Shown: positions 11,528-25,723, counted from the stretch's first letter. The stretch: 64,000 nucleotides of DNA from Tanytarsus gracilentus (GCA_038502055.1 JAXRKN010000037.1:4526001-4590000); one strand, 5' to 3'. The notes: generated by a model not told the origin, from the sequence alone. Numbers and translations: made by a program.

Positions 11528-13109
11528 ATGACCACAATACGTTATGCGCGCGTAAAATCAACACTTGTTGACGACAATGAAAATAGTGACGACAATGTGA
11601 ATCAGTTGCAATCGATTGATAGTGGCGACGACGACGAAGAGGATATTTTGCCAACTGTTAAAATCACTGGTTCCAATATTGAAAATGGACATCACCAATT
11701 GACCCATGGAGCGGCTGCTAGAAACACTTTAGTACACATCATCTTATGGACGGGACTTTTAATTTTATGTTACTTCATACTCTCAATCGGACTCACGTTT
11801 TATCAGCGATGGTTACTTAAAGTGAGTCAATTCGAATGAGTTTTCATCCTCATAATGTTTTTTAATTATTTTCAGGACTGCAAATTTCCCATCTCAGTCG
11901 TTCTTTATCATCTTTTCGTGAAGCTAGTCATGTCAACGCTAATTAGAATATTTTATCGCATTTTTACGGGAAAACAGCGCGTAAAAATACCAGTGTCAAC
12001 GGCCATTAGAAAAGTGGCGCCAACTTCATTTTTCGGTGCAATCGATATTGGATTTAGTCAATGGGGATTAGAATTCGTGCATGTTGCATTGTACACGATG
12101 ACAAAATCATCTGTAATCATATTCATTAGCTTCTTTGGAGTTTTGTTTAAACTTGAACGAAGGAGCTGGTCATTGGGACTGATTGTCGTGCTAATATCAT
12201 CAGGACTTTTCCTTTTCACCTACAAGTCAACAGAATTCAATACACTTGGCTTCATTCTCCTTCTCATTGCGTCATTCGCAAGTGGTGCTCGATGGACTTT
12301 GGCACAAATATTAATGCAAAAATCTAAACTAGGATTGCATAATCCAATAGGTAGATACAAAGAAACATTTTAGATCACTGACATTTACTTTATATTTTTT
12401 TTTTCAAAAAATAGATATGATATATTTCATGCAGCCATACATGTTGATCTCCTTGTTGCCATTTGCTATTGTCTTTGAGTCAGCAAAATTATTTGAACAT
12501 GCACCGCTACTTTTCGATATGGATGGATTTGAAATACTAGCTCTATGGATTAAAATCAGCATTGGAGCTTTTCTGGCGTTCTTTATGGAAATTAGCGAGT
12601 TTCTTGTTCTGTCGCAAACCTCAAGTTTAACATTGAGTGTTTCGGGTATATTTAAAGAAATCTGCCAGTTGGTTCTTGCGGTCGAAATTAATAATGAGCA
12701 GTTGAGTCTTTACAATCTCATCGGCTTAGTGTTGTGCTTGGGTGGCATCACCTCACATGTAATCAATAAATATTGGATGATGACTGACAATACACCAGAG
12801 CGACTGAATTCTGTGGACTCAAACGAGTGCCACAACTATGACATGAACAATCAATATTCAACTAAATTTGATAAGCGTGGAAATGAAAGTGGCGTTGGCA
12901 GCTTAGCTAATGGTAATGTAAATGAAATTAAAACCTCTTCGAGTAATGGAACGAGTGTGGTCATAGCATATAATGCAGGTAGTCAGAAAGCACCACTTCT
13001 TAATTACGATGGCAGCGATACGGAGGACGACGATGAGAATGCAATGGACAGCAAATCGGCGGAAGTTCTATTTGATATTTTAAAACGAAGAGAAGAAACC
13101 AGGAAATAG
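11528..13109 (+). CDS. SLC35C2: Nucleotide-sugar/drug-metabolite transporter, SLC35C2-like
   Basis: Three exons, 11528-11821, 11876-12350 and 12415-13109, joined in phases 0 and 1 to 487 residues. An acidic N-terminus of about 65 residues precedes ten hydrophobic segments of the DMT/TPT fold. Strong family strings are VALYTMTKSSVIIFI, FTYKSTEFN, RWTLAQILMQKSKLGLHNPID, SEFLVLSQTSSLTLSVSGIFKE and the GLVLCLGGITSHV helix. All match SLC35C2, a Golgi/ERGIC protein related to the GDP-fucose transporter and linked to fucosylation of Notch; its substrate is not settled. The C-terminal tail of about 110 residues is hydrophilic and acidic (SDTEDDDENAMD) and longer than in vertebrates. Chance readthroughs in the introns meet stops quickly, supporting the splices. 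Confidence 0.92.
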
Positions 13110-16100
13110 CTTGAGGTAGTTCTAGACGAGTGTGATGAGGAATTTCAAGATTTTTAAGAATTATATAAAAAAATATCAAAGAAACGGTTTGCAATTGTAA
13201 ATAACGTGTGCAGATAGTTTAGGAGTTAATTTGTGAAAAGAAAAAAGATTTTTCCGAGGTGAAATTCTTGCACAAATTAAAAAGTTCAAAAAATTCACAA
13301 ATCAATTCAAAATATGAGTGTTACCCATTTTCCACTATACTGCAAAAATTATTTCCGAATCCGAGCATTTTCTTCAAATTAACTATATATATTGAAAATT
13401 ATTTAAAAATTTGGAAAAACCTTAAAAATTAAATTGTATGTAAAGAAATTATAATGAGCTATTTAAATTGAGATAAAACATTACATTCCATATTTAAAAA
13501 GCATTTAATTAAGTTCAAAGTATATTTACAATGTCTCAACAGCACGTCATAAGTGTGAGTTGAAAATAATATTTATTAAATCAGAACCAATGAACTGACC
13601 GATGCTACTGACTAGGGGAGAAAAAAATATATAAATGTACTTGTTGCATTTGCATGCGCATTTAATTTTGTACATAATTGATTGTTACTGGACTTTTATT
13701 GTTTTAATCCTTATTTGAAATGAAAATAAAATTTTCACAATAATGCAACACAAAATTCAGTTGTATTTTTATTATAGCTCAATATTTCAAACATTTTATC
13801 ACCTTGCATCCTTTACTCAAAATATTTTTCACGTTTCTAATGTAAAAACAACCAACAACTTACTTCTATAAAAACGCAATAAATCGCTGAAAAACTCAAA
13901 GAGAGAGCAATATAAAGAGAATAAAATTTCGACTTGAGGCCAATTGCTTACGACCATAAATTAGTTGGTGTGAGCTGATAAAATGTTTCATTAAAACACG
14001 TGTTATCATCCATAGTTTGATGCTTTATGACATCAAAAATAAATGTCATTATTGCGTTCTTTCTATTTATTGTTTTGTTTATTTACTTTTCTTCTGAATC
14101 CCATTTTTGTCAAATTACTTTAGAGCTTTTGGATAAATTTAACATAAATTTTTTTAAAAATGGATTAAAAGAAATTTTTTAAAATACGAATTTTGAATTT
14201 AAAATTTTATGTTTTGCTCAAAAATATCGTCAGCAGAAATTCTTGGAAGTGACATATCCGCCAAAACTAATAACGATTCGATTTCATGTTATGAAACCAT
14301 CGTTGTTGTGTACATTTTACGATATCTATTTTTCAGTTAAACTGAAAAGATATAATCCAGGTTTAGATGAGTCACACAGTAGGAAGTAAATAGAATAAAT
14401 TTGTGGTGAAGTACGTCAATTCTTAATTACTGATTTAATCAATCAATAAATAAATTGTAAGGGACGTCATGATGAGGGTTCACTACGCATTTGAAATTAT
14501 ATATATTTTTTATATATTTGATAAAATTAAAGTCATTTTAAGTATGAAAGAAAAAACTCGTAACTCTATATAAAAAATCAATGGAAACCTATCAAATTTC
14601 ACGAGCAGTCAACAAGATTTAATTTCTAGAAGTTACCGTCAACATCAGAACATCATCTTGACATCACAGTTTATTTCAGAGAATTTTTAAAATCAATAGG
14701 GAATTCGAGACATGATGAGGATGTTGACAACATTCGCCTGAAGTGAAGAGAGAGAATTGTAAGATAAAACAATTTATTTTGCCTCTTTTTTTTCGACATA
14801 AAACGAGGTTTGTCGTAAGACCTAGCGAAAGCTTTCATTATTCGTTTTTTATGCTTGTTAGGAAATTCATGCGAGGAAAAAATTAATTTTAGTTCAAGAG
14901 TTGAGCACGTGAAGAGAATTTTTATTAGAATCTCAGAAAGTTGCGAAGATGAGAAGAAACTTATATATTTTATGTGTAAATAAGTTTATGTGGATTAATT
15001 ATATAAAAGCAGCCCTCGATCCCTTTCTTTAGGTCACACCATAGAAATTCATTTATCTTGCAATGCCCAAGACGATGACATAAATGAAGTTGTGAATGCG
15101 GCGAATTTTACAAGCCATAAAGTTTCATCAAAAGGCCATAAAGAGCTGAAAACATTGCACTCTCTTTCTTCCTTTTTTTTGCTGAAACAACATTGTATGC
15201 GAAGCAATGAAAATCGAAAAGAAAAATGAAAGAACATTGTGATGCCGGTCAACATTGTGTCTCAATGTTTAACTCCCTTCTCTAAATAAAAAAAATTGTA
15301 TTTTTTCATTGTTGTAAACTCTCTCTCTCGTACTCGGATATTTTCGCTTTTATTATCCACCATAGACACATTGCTGTTTTGTGTAATTTTCAAGCCAATG
15401 TTGTATGTGCGCTTTTTTATTATTTTCATTTGTATTCGCAAAGCATCACAAGTTTGAGTAAGTGTGCTTAGAGCCACACTTTTTTTTGCTGTTGCTGCTG
15501 CTATTTGATAATTTTTTGCTGTGTTTTTAGTGTTTTTTAGACACGACAACTGGCTAGTTCGTTTGGGTAGTTTCGCTCCTTAAACAAAATTTAAAAAAAT
15601 TAAAAAAGTACACTCGACTATTGTTGAAATAAATTAAAGAGGAGTTGACAGTGTGAAGTTTATTTCATGGTCATACAAGAAGAACAAAAAGTTTATTTTT
15701 TATTTATGGCGTGCACACCTCTTCGACCATACATGTGAGTTGCGTCGATGAATCATATGAAGTTAACTCATTCATCAAGTTTTAATTAAATGTGCATAAT
15801 AAAAAAAAATTGTCGTACGAAAGTTTTTAAATGGTTTGGTGAACGTTTGAAAAATATTTCAAGTGTGAAGAACAATGAGTGAGTTTGTGCTTCAAAAGCT
15901 TTCAATCATCTCAAATATTTAAAGTGGAAAATACCAATGTGAGTGAAGTAGTTAATTAGCCAGAACAATTAGCTGCTGCTGTGTAATTGAAAGCAAATTG
16001 CTGTTCATTTAAATAATGTAAAGTAATTTGGTATCATTTTCTCAACAATCAACAGCGAAAAAATTACATCTTTCCAAAAACTCATAAAAAAGTTTGTGCT

Positions 16101-16167
16101 AAACATAAAACGGTAAAAATTTCTTTAATAAAAAACGTGCGAAAAAGAAAGCTTAAGAAAAAAACAA
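13110..16167. other. Intergenic region: SLC35C2 3' UTR and upstream region of PDE7 first exon A
   Basis: About 3 kb without a recognised gene. The left part is the SLC35C2 3' UTR, with AATAAA at 13725-13730 as a likely poly(A) signal. Near 15001-15010 an ATATAAAAGC lies about 33 bp before a TCACAC initiator-like site (15034-15039) and could be the core promoter of the distal PDE7 transcript; this is a weak guess. A GACGTCAT half-CRE lies at 14463-14470. Minus-strand open frames at 15049-15255 and 15262-15549 have no homology I can see. Confidence 0.4.
13725..13730 (+). terminator. Likely poly(A) signal of SLC35C2
   Basis: AATAAA about 615 bp after the SLC35C2 stop codon, followed by A/T-rich sequence. 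Placement is plausible for a 3' end, but other A/T-rich hexamers occur nearby. Confidence 0.4.
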
Positions 16168-16248
16168 ATGTTTCCACACTCGACGTGCATGCTGTGGAAT
16201 AAGCGACTCAACAATTGGAGGGCAACAGCTGATGGTGATAACAGTACG
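16168..16248 (+). CDS. PDE7: PDE7 alternative first coding exon A (distal promoter)
   Basis: ATG at 16168 opens 27 codons that run, without a stop, into a consensus donor (ACG then GTAAGT) at 16249. The exon ends in phase 0, the phase needed by the acceptor at 47677, so it can replace exon B (33543-33719) and give an isoform of 886 residues. Its peptide begins MFPHSTCMLW and ends DGDNST; it has no RRxS motif, unlike exon B. Two upstream stops make a longer N-terminus unlikely. I know of no family signature in it: the evidence is only the ATG, the open frame, donor quality and phase match. Vertebrate PDE7A also uses alternative N-termini. Confidence 0.6.
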
Positions 16249-19200
16249 GTAAGTAAAATGTCAAATTATTGATTTTTTGAACTCTCGCACGCATAGAAAT
16301 AATTTTTGCTAAATTTAAAAAAATAAATTCGACTGAAATTATTTTGAGCTGACAACGGTTGAAAAACCTGAAATATTTCTCCCCGTGTCTTTCGTCGTTT
16401 TCATTTAACTGTCAAGCGCACAAAATTTCCATGTGCTTATTCATCCACTTGTTGCTACTTTGCGCTGTTTGAAAAGGCCATGTTTTGTAAATTATGTTGT
16501 TGTGACGAGCTCTTTAGAAGAGCTTATCGTGCAACGGAAAGATAAATTGCGTGCTAAATTTCACTCTCAACGCTGCCATGCGACGACGTGGATTTCTTCT
16601 GTTACGAGAAAAAAAGGACGAAGGTAAGAGGAGGTAAAAATGATTTATGATAAAAAAAAGTCACTGACATGATTCATCAGCAGCATAAAAAAATTCAAGG
16701 GAATTTCGAAAAAGGTCAAAGAAAAATAATTTATAATTTCAATGAATTTTTTTTATAAAATAGGTTATTTAGCTTTTTTGTATTTAAATGCAAATGAAAT
16801 TTACGAATAGTTTTAAATTCTTAAAAAAAATTTATAAAATTTTACATAATTTTCATGGAATTTCGGGACTTGGTCTCAAACCAACACTCGGAATTTTCGT
16901 GCAAAATAAATTAAATTCGACTTTCTTGACAGGAAAATTGAAAATAAATTTATTTTCATATTATTAATTGGCCATTTATTTATAATGTTTTAAATCGAAG
17001 GTCTTTTAGGGATACAAAAATGGTGGGAACCCACGATCAATTTTAACCTTGTGATTAAAATTGGAAAAATATTTTTAAAACCACGTAAAAGCTTCGAAAT
17101 CAATTCAAGAAATTTAAAAAAATCATTGAATTCTATTTAAAAGAAATTTCATAATTGAAAAGCTTTGAAAGCCTTAGAAAAATTGACAAGCAGGAAATTC
17201 AACATGTTTTTAACTTGAAATCTGACAAGTGGTCGATTTCTAACTAAGGAAATTTAGCTTTCAATCAAATGAAAGCCATAAAAAGCATGCAGCGTTAAAT
17301 AATTCAAAGGCCATGCTCGGGAGTTTTCTACTAGAATCGAGTCAACAGTAGTAAACGTAATCGTACACAATATGCAAGAAAAAGCCGGCACATTAAGGTG
17401 TGGTCGGTGTTTTATTTAAACTCAACAACAAGTCTAGTAAAAAAAGTAGAGAAACGTGTGCCACGAACTGTTGGATCAACACTTATCATAATTATAGTAA
17501 TTTATAAGTAAGAAGCTTGAAAGCTCTTCTCGTGGTTGTGTTAAGTGGTTTTTTGTCTGACATTATAATATCGAGTAATTAATACTGGCCAATTTGTAAC
17601 TAATTATTTCTGAGCCGTTTCGTTATCATTATAAAGATCGAAAATATATGACGTAAAACAAAATAAAACTTTGCATGTGGCTTTTGTGAAGTAAAATACC
17701 GGGAGATGTGTGAATTTGGCGGAAAAACGAAGTTCTCTCGCATTAAATTATTGTGCTAACATATGCTAATTTTTACCATACGGAGAATGTTGTTTTTAAT
17801 CAATATTTACTGATATTCAGACATTGTTGTACTGTCTGCTTTTTTAATTTATAACTTTTTATTCAAATCTTTCATATGACTTAAAAGATCAAATTTATAA
17901 AAAATTACCAATTACTTTGCAAATGTGTTTCAATCTTAACTTTTTCACCTAAATTCAAATTATACCTTCGAGGTTACTGAGGAAATGTACTTATCCCGCC
18001 ATTTATGAAAAATATTTAATTCATGAACATTTCTGATTGCCATTTGTGAGTTTCTTTTCCTTCAAAAGGAGCAAAATCTTTTCGTTTAATTATTTAAACA
18101 GGAAATCCAAAATTTATTCAGATTTAATTTAATGTCACTAGAATGCCACTCAGATTTGGGACTCTTTAAATATTTATTTTTAAATGTCATTTCATTTGCG
18201 CGTTTTAAAAGAGATTGAAATTTTGACAGCACTTTTGAAGATGTTTAAAAAATGCTCTTGAGATGATAAAACTAGGGCGAGAATTGAGGCTGACTAAATA
18301 GACTTTGTGCCCCTTTTATGAGTTTCTTTCTTCACTCATTTTCTTGTCCTTGTAATCTTTTCTCTCAAATGGAATCAACTGTGTGAAACGAGGAAAATGA
18401 GGAAGCCAATAAGCAAGCAAAAGAGCCACTGGTGATAGTGTCATAACACTAACCATAAAGTAGTCATTTTCACAGCGTAAAGGACGATATAAAAGATAGC
18501 AGAAGAGAAACCCAACCGTAATGGCAGAATGGAATGGATGGTGTTATAGTCTATATAAAGCAAATGTTTAAACTTTCATTTATGATGTGCCATCATGTCT
18601 GCATGCGCGAGCTAAAGGTTTTCCTGCAAAAATAAAGTGCATAGGAGTATTAAATGACATAGTCTCGGTGCATTTTGAAGCAACACATAAAACTGTGGAA
18701 TTATGGTTGCATAGCGACAAACAGAATTTAATTAAATTCCTATGCTCCCTGATATTTGAACGCCATTTGGTGAATATTAAGTTTCAATCAGCTTTTTCTC
18801 ATTACACTATGAGATAATTTCATTAAACGTGTGCAAGTTAAATTTCGAATACTAAGATCAAATTTATTTTTCGAGTAAAAAATATTTTTTTCTTGAAAAT
18901 ATATAATTTTTATCGAAGGGTTTAGTTCTCTATCACTACTGAGCTGCAAACTAAAAAATAGTTGCATAATGAAGAAATTCATTGCCTCTAATTTAACTTT
19001 AATGATTACAAAGAATTTTAATAAATTTTCCTTGCGAAAATATGCATTTTATTAAAGTGGAAATTAGCCTATTTCCGGCTTTTTCCGGCATCACTTGTAT
19101 ATATAAAATGATTGTTCATGTATCTATCTACATTTTCTGATATTCATATGTCGGTTCTGTTCGGTTCCGCAGAAGTTTTTTAATGCTGAATTTTACTAAA

Positions 19201-20697
19201 CTTTGAGGAACCACAGCTTAATATTTCCTCTTTATTTTCAAAATCTATTGATGCAGTTTGATAGATATGCTTTTCTATTTGAAGTTAAATATTACGAATG
19301 TTGAATGTGCTCACATTTAGAGATATTTCGATTTATACCAAAGGGTAATTTTGTATTGAAAATCATATAACCTCGTGGAGCTGGTAATGTTAAGGATACA
19401 ATTTTCGAAATGATATTTTTTATTAGCTACGGTATCAAGCTTTTAATCGAGTAAAGGGAATTAATTTTAAAACAAAGTTAAAGCTAAATTTAACGAGTTT
19501 TAAAGAAACTTGCACACGTTTGAATCAAATTATCTCATAGTGCATTATTAAAATTTAGATGAGGAAAAAATATTTTCAAAATGCTGGAAAATTAGATGAA
19601 ACTAATTTCTGATAGATATAAATTTCAACATTTTCATGTGACAATTAAGCAAATTAAATTTTCCTCGCTGGAATTTTTTTCGGTTATAATCCAACGTACT
19701 CGAGTTGATTATAAACATTTTCCATTTCAATAAATCTCAATTTAATCTATTAATTTATGCTCATTTTCCCATGCACCTCCTCTAAAAGTGTTTTGCAAGA
19801 GTTTCTAATATTGATTTAGTGGATGCATAAATTTTATTTTGCTGCTGCATTCGAATGTACATGAGAAAATGAGAAGTCTTATAATAATTTGCTTTTTATG
19901 CTTATTTATGTGCCAGAGGAAAATTTTCCCTCAATTTTAGAAGTATTGATTTTGTAGATTTGCCTTATAGAAATAATAATTGAATTTATTGCAGTGATGC
20001 TCTCAATATGAACCGCATTTGCCAGAATGACACTGCAATTTATTTATAGTCATTTTTTATAAGTGGTGAAAGACTGGTGCTTGTTATGGACGATAGCTGT
20101 AAGAGAGGTCAATTATTGTTCCATTAAAGCGGTGAATAAATAACATTGCAGGCAAAACCTCGAGCTAAAACGTTCATGTCACCCTTCTGTGACGTACAAA
20201 ATAATATGATATTATTAAGTCATTGAGATTTTAATTACAAAACATCAACTCACTTCCCATGTGTGCGTGTTAGTGATAAAGTTCGAAATTTTTATGACAT
20301 CTTTCGAGAAACTTCATAAGCACGCAAGAAAATTTTATCTAAATTCAAATGAAGAGGAAAAACCCCCAAAGTGAACTTAAAGTGATTTTGCTTTTTCGAT
20401 TACCATATGGATGTGAAAAGCATTATGACAAGCATATTAAAATTCATGACTTTCGAAAAGATAATTTTGTAATCAGATCAAATCTTTTAAATAAGTTTAA
20501 GCTCATAATTTATTAATTGTTGATTGAATTTTAACTGAATATCACGGTGAAAAAAATAAGTTTTTGTTCATCAACTTTAAGTTCTTTAAAAAGATCTTCT
20601 TAGTCTCCTCTCAGTATTTAAATGTACACATGACATTGAAATGACTTGAGAATATTTAGCACGGCCAGTGAACGGAGGCAAGAAACTTGTATTTTTA

Positions 20698-21658
20698 GCG
20701 TAACCCACAAAGTGGTGTAACGCTTATATGCTCGTGATTCCGTCCGTCCGTCCGTCCGTCCGTCTGTCCGTCCGTCTGCACAAGCGAGATCTCGGTCCCT
20801 GGACCAGCTAGAGACTTCTAGTTTTCGCCAGATGGTAGCTCTTAGGGTCTATATGTGCAGGCACTGACTATTTTTTGAGTCATGACCTATGGTCGTGCCA
20901 TGGACGGCCATAACGTACATTTTTCATACAAATTTTCTCTTATATGGCTTCATGGGTATCGTTGAACTCGTGATTGGACCAGAAATCGATTGGCATTGAT
21001 TCGTAACTTGACCAGGAATCGATTGACATACATGATTTTTCGAGTCGTGACCTATGGTCGTGCCACAGACAGCCAAAATGTCCATTTTTCAGAACTATGG
21101 CTTCATGGGTATCGTTGAACTCGTGATTGGACCAGGAATCGATTGATATAGATGATTTTTGAGGAATGTCCATCATGGCCGGCCAGCAGTGCCACGGACA
21201 GCCAAAATGTCCATTTTTCAGAACTATGGCTTCATGGGTATCGTTGAACTCGTAATTGGACCAGGAATCGAATGGCATTGATGATTTTTGATGAATGTCT
21301 ATCATGGACGGCCAGCAGTGCCACGGACAGCCAAAATGTCCATTTTTCAGAACTATGGCTTCATGTATCTCGTTGAACTCGTAATTGGGCCAGGAATCGA
21401 ATGGCATTGATGATTTTTGATGAATGTCTATCATGGACGGCCAGTAGTGCCACGGACAGCCATAATGTCCATTTTTCAGAACTATGGCTTCATGGGTATC
21501 GTTGAGCTCGTGATTGGACCAGGAATCTAATGACATAGACGATTTTTGAGGAATGATCGAACAGGACTGCCACGGACAGCCAAAGTGTCCGGATTGACTT
21601 AAACTCATTTTTTATGCACTTGATTTTCAAACACTGATCTGTTACAAGTGGGTTACGC
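20698..21658. repeat. Intronic unit with 11-bp inverted ends, (CCGT)n and 129-bp tandem repeats
   Basis: GCGTAACCCAC at 20698-20708 is the exact reverse complement of GTGGGTTACGC at 21648-21658. The left end is followed by a (CCGT)n microsatellite at 20740-20777. From 20944 a tandem repeat begins; the marker ATGGCTTCATG occurs at 20944, 21097, 21226, 21355 and 21484, so spacing is 153 bp once and then exactly 129 bp three times (the marker itself is ATGGCTTCATG, changed to ATGGCTTCATGT-type ends in one copy). Because 129 is a multiple of three, the minus strand stays open for 222 codons (21608-20940), each unit giving 43 residues. It looks like a mobile or amplified non-coding unit; the family is unknown to me. 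Confidence 0.75.
20740..20777. repeat. (CCGT)n microsatellite
   Basis: About nine CCGT units, two of them changed to CTGT, just inside the left inverted end of the 129-bp repeat unit. This kind of tract is common in animal introns and prone to length change. Confidence 0.9.
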
Positions 21659-21768
21659 GGCAACACCCACGTGTGGGTTTTGAAACATTTTTTACTTAAT
21701 AAGTTTTACAGATGGGATATAAATTTATATACTTATAAGTTTTTTGTGTCCTGCCATAAAATTCTATT

Positions 21769-21776
21769 TGACGTCA
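21769..21776. promoter_or_regulatory. Perfect CRE palindrome TGACGTCA
   Basis: Exact CREB/ATF consensus in the PDE7 intron between first exons A and B, about 110 bp outside the 129-bp repeat unit. Binding is not shown; see the CRE finding. Confidence 0.45.
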
Positions 21777-24700
21777 CTTTTCTCTTGTAGAGTATCTGAA
21801 GTTGATGAAAAAAAGGAGAAACCCAAAATAAATCAAATTAACTTAATCCCTCTATCTCACCATATCAGCATGACAAGCTTAAGTGTCATTTGTTAAGTAC
21901 TAAATGTGTACGGAAACATTTAGAGACATTGTGACGTGCAAAATATCTATTAAAAAAGCTTGTGATATTTTCAAGCTACTTGTACCCTAAATTATGCATG
22001 TTTTTTGTTCTTTAACAACTTCCCAACATAATATCATCAACTCATCTCAACATTTAATTGAAAATAGGTCAAAATATTATTCGATAAAGTATAAACGATA
22101 ATGTTGTTCATGTTATAATCGGAAGTGTACAAGCTCAACATTCAATTTTAATGTTGAACTCATACGACATCACGTGTAGACCATAACATGGTAGTTGATT
22201 AATACAAGATAATTAATGTTGATGTCCGAACTGCGAAAAAAACTTTTTAATTCACTCGTAAAAATTAGGAAAACTTTTTCGATTTTTGTTCGAACTAATT
22301 AATTTTGAGGACAGAATCGCAGAAAGTTGGGATTATTCAGTCGTTATTCAATTTATTTGATTTTTGGGTTGCACGGCGTGCGGGTTTCGATAATTTCTTC
22401 CAGTTGAAATAATTTAAGAAGCATTGTTACTTTTCTGAAAATTTATCGCGCAATTGTGTCGAGACAACACAATTTCAATTCAATTTTTATTGCAGCGTAT
22501 ACACGTCCCATTTATTTAATTAATGAAGACAAAGTGTTTATCTGCTGATGCAGCGATGCAGCTGAATTAGTGCTATATAAACGAAAAATGTCATAAAATA
22601 AATGAGTGAGGAAGTCACATATGGAAGGCTCAATATAAAATTGTTCTTACAGTTTTTGTTCATGCATTTAAAAGGCTCTCAACATACAACTTGAGACACT
22701 TTTTACTCTTCACATGTTGTGGAAACTATTTTGTAAAACAGAATAAAGAAAGCTGTTTTGTAGCATCTGTGTATAATAAAAGAATGAGCGAAAAAAGGAG
22801 GAAAAGGATGAACTTTGATAAATTGAAAAATACTGTGAGCTTTATTGATACCAAGACATGGTCCGTAAAATTTTTATTGTACTAAAAAAATTGCTTATGA
22901 TAAATTAAAAACTCAAATTCATAAAATAATTGAGTTAATTTTTCATCACTTTAATGTTAATTTACTTTACGCCTTTCTTCAAGCTTTTCCTCATTTATAT
23001 ACTAAACAAAATTGAGGTTATACAGCAAGCCGGAGAAAGATCTCAACCATCATCAAAATGCACCCAACAACATTCCAACGCTTCATTAAAATGAGAAGCG
23101 GAAAAAAAGCTTTAATAAAATATTTTTCTATTATCTTTTCCGCTTTCAGGGATGAAAAAAAATCGGAGCGAAATTAAGCCTCGAGTCGAAGAGAAACAGC
23201 TCCATTACGTGCACATAATAATTCTTACTTTTCTCTCTTAAATGGAGGAATAAAAAGTTTTAATTAAAATGAATTTTCACATAATTTATATCAGACTGTG
23301 TGTTCACAGCATGTTCCAAAGCGAGAGAGAGTTTGGAATTTTTTTCCCCAGAATAACTTCCAAAGCTTCACAAATACAATCAAAGCTTTGCTTCGTGGAA
23401 AAAAGAAGAGCTTTCCAGTGAGCGTGAGAACATGAAATTTTCCCTACGAGAGTGAAAACTTTAACGGTGTGAGCTTTTATCTCAACGAGCAATATGAAGG
23501 TAAAAAAGAAAATGTGTGCGAGGCATGATTTCAATGCAAAACGAGGCATAAAGAAAAAACTAAAGGGAGCGAGAGAATAAGAAGAAAAATAATGATGTTA
23601 TACGTGATTCTGAGCTCGTAAAGCTCCGCAGGCAATTCAGGTCATATTTCATACACGTCTACAACATTTTAAGCGCGAAAGTAGGAAGAAGAGCTTTTCA
23701 TTTATAAATTAATGGCACGCACTAATTTCGTTAGAGATCTAAAAATTAATTAAGGAGAGCGAGGAGCGAGAATATTAAAATATTGTTTTTCTCACGTTAA
23801 TCCATCTCAACGAGCGCCGTTGTTGTGTTGCGTTGAGGGGTGGAAGTGAAAAGTACGCGCGTTACTATGACAACATTAAGCGGGATAAAGAAGCCTTTTT
23901 ACTGAAACATGAATTCGTTTTCAATTTTTTTTAAAGCAGAGATTGAACGCGAATAACCTAAAAGTTTATTAAATAAATATAAAAATTTTAACTTCAAATT
24001 TAATTTAGTTGCCAATTCAAAAAAATTATTTTAATATGTCATTTGACCTTTAACCCTTTTTTTCTAAAAAGCTTTGCTCCAAATATGTCAAAATAGCAAC
24101 AAAAAATTCGCATTGTGATATGTCAGGACTTTTTTAACCCCTCAAGAAATTAATCTTTTATCTTTCACCAACGTGACATTCTCTCGAAGCTAATATATCA
24201 ATGTGCAGGTCCGTTTACTCATACGAATGAACGCATTCCAAATAGTATGGAGGAAAAAACCTCATTGTTATTTAATGCTATTTAATGTGGCAGAAAAGGT
24301 GTGCGACATTTCGCATTTCTAAAAATTGATAACCGAACATGACGCGAGCTGTAATGTGAAGTGGGTATCTTTTATAAATTTGATGTGAGAAAATTTCGGA
24401 AAAAGGAAGAAATATGTACACGTATATAAAAGATCTTGTGCGTTGAAATAAAATGCAAAGAAAACTGAATAAATTTCATCTGAGTGAAATCTTTAGTGAT
24501 GTATGAAGATGTTTTTGATTTTCTCTATAGAAGTTTGTAGAATAAAATTTTCAGAATATTTTTTACATTTTGATCCGAAATAATGTTTGGAATAGTTTTG
24601 CAACTTTCTTCTCAGATGATAGAAACCACATTATTTAATTTCCGACAAAGCTTTTCAAGAAATGATTTTGACTTCAAATTGCACCAATTCAATCGTTCAA

Positions 24701-25723
24701 TTTGTTTCAAGAGACCCATTCATCAGCGTGATAAATCGGTTAATTTCAATGTAATTTACGCTGCTTAAATGTTTCTTAAACTTTTTTCCCACTGTCAAAA
24801 TTGAGAGGATGTAGACGGATCACGAAGGTTAGGTGAATGAATAAAGAAAGAGTGAGAGAGATTTTTCATGTTTGACAATGGATTAGCAGCGAAGAAGAAA
24901 AAAGTTACTTTTTAGGGTGGAACAAAGCTTAAAGTAATAATTTGATGGAGGTAAAAATTTTTTTCATCCATTCAACTTTAATTCAAAAAGTTTAGAAAAG
25001 CGTTTAAAAAAATTTAAATGCTAATCTAAAAATTACACTTAAATAAAACCAAAGCTCTTATATAAACTATATTCCGTTTCTGATTATCAAAATACCCGCA
25101 AACACCCTTTTTAAGAATGTTACATAATGAACCTTTTTTACGAGCAAGGGTAAAGTGATTTTATTACAAGTCATTTATTATTTAAAAATTATCACTAACT
25201 CCCTTTAAAAAAGAGCTTAGAATTTTACACAGAGAGGTCAAGGATAAAGAGTTTATGTAAATTTTTTTTCATCATTAACGAGAATCGCTTTTTTTCAATG
25301 ACTTTTTTAATTTAAAGATTTCATTTGGAGATTCTCATATTAAAGTCGGCTTTTTGTGTGTTGAACGTGCCTTGTCAAACAATGAAAGCTGGAAAGAAGA
25401 AATAAAACCGAAAGAAAATCGCATTCTCAACATAGGTTTATGGAAATTGTGAAGCGAATTGAAATGAAGAAGAAAAGAATGAGAAGTTCATGACATTAAG
25501 ATTTATGCAAAGTGAGGCTGAGTTTTCAGATTATATTCTCTCATACACATCAATTGCCCCTCCTGAAAAACATCTTTTAATCAAAACCGAAATAGAAACG
25601 CTTTTTGTTGGATGTTGATGAAGAAAAATATTGAGAAAAGAAACTTGATGATGATGAAAGTGAATCAGACAGAAAAACTTTTTCGCTCGACTTCTGGTCA
25701 AGAGTGAGAGCAAAAAAGTCAAA

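Noticed and set aside
20940..21608. 222-codon minus-strand frame called as a protein gene
   Set aside because: It is made of tandem 129-bp repeats, has no homology I know, and openness follows from a period divisible by three; kept as a finding, not as a gene.
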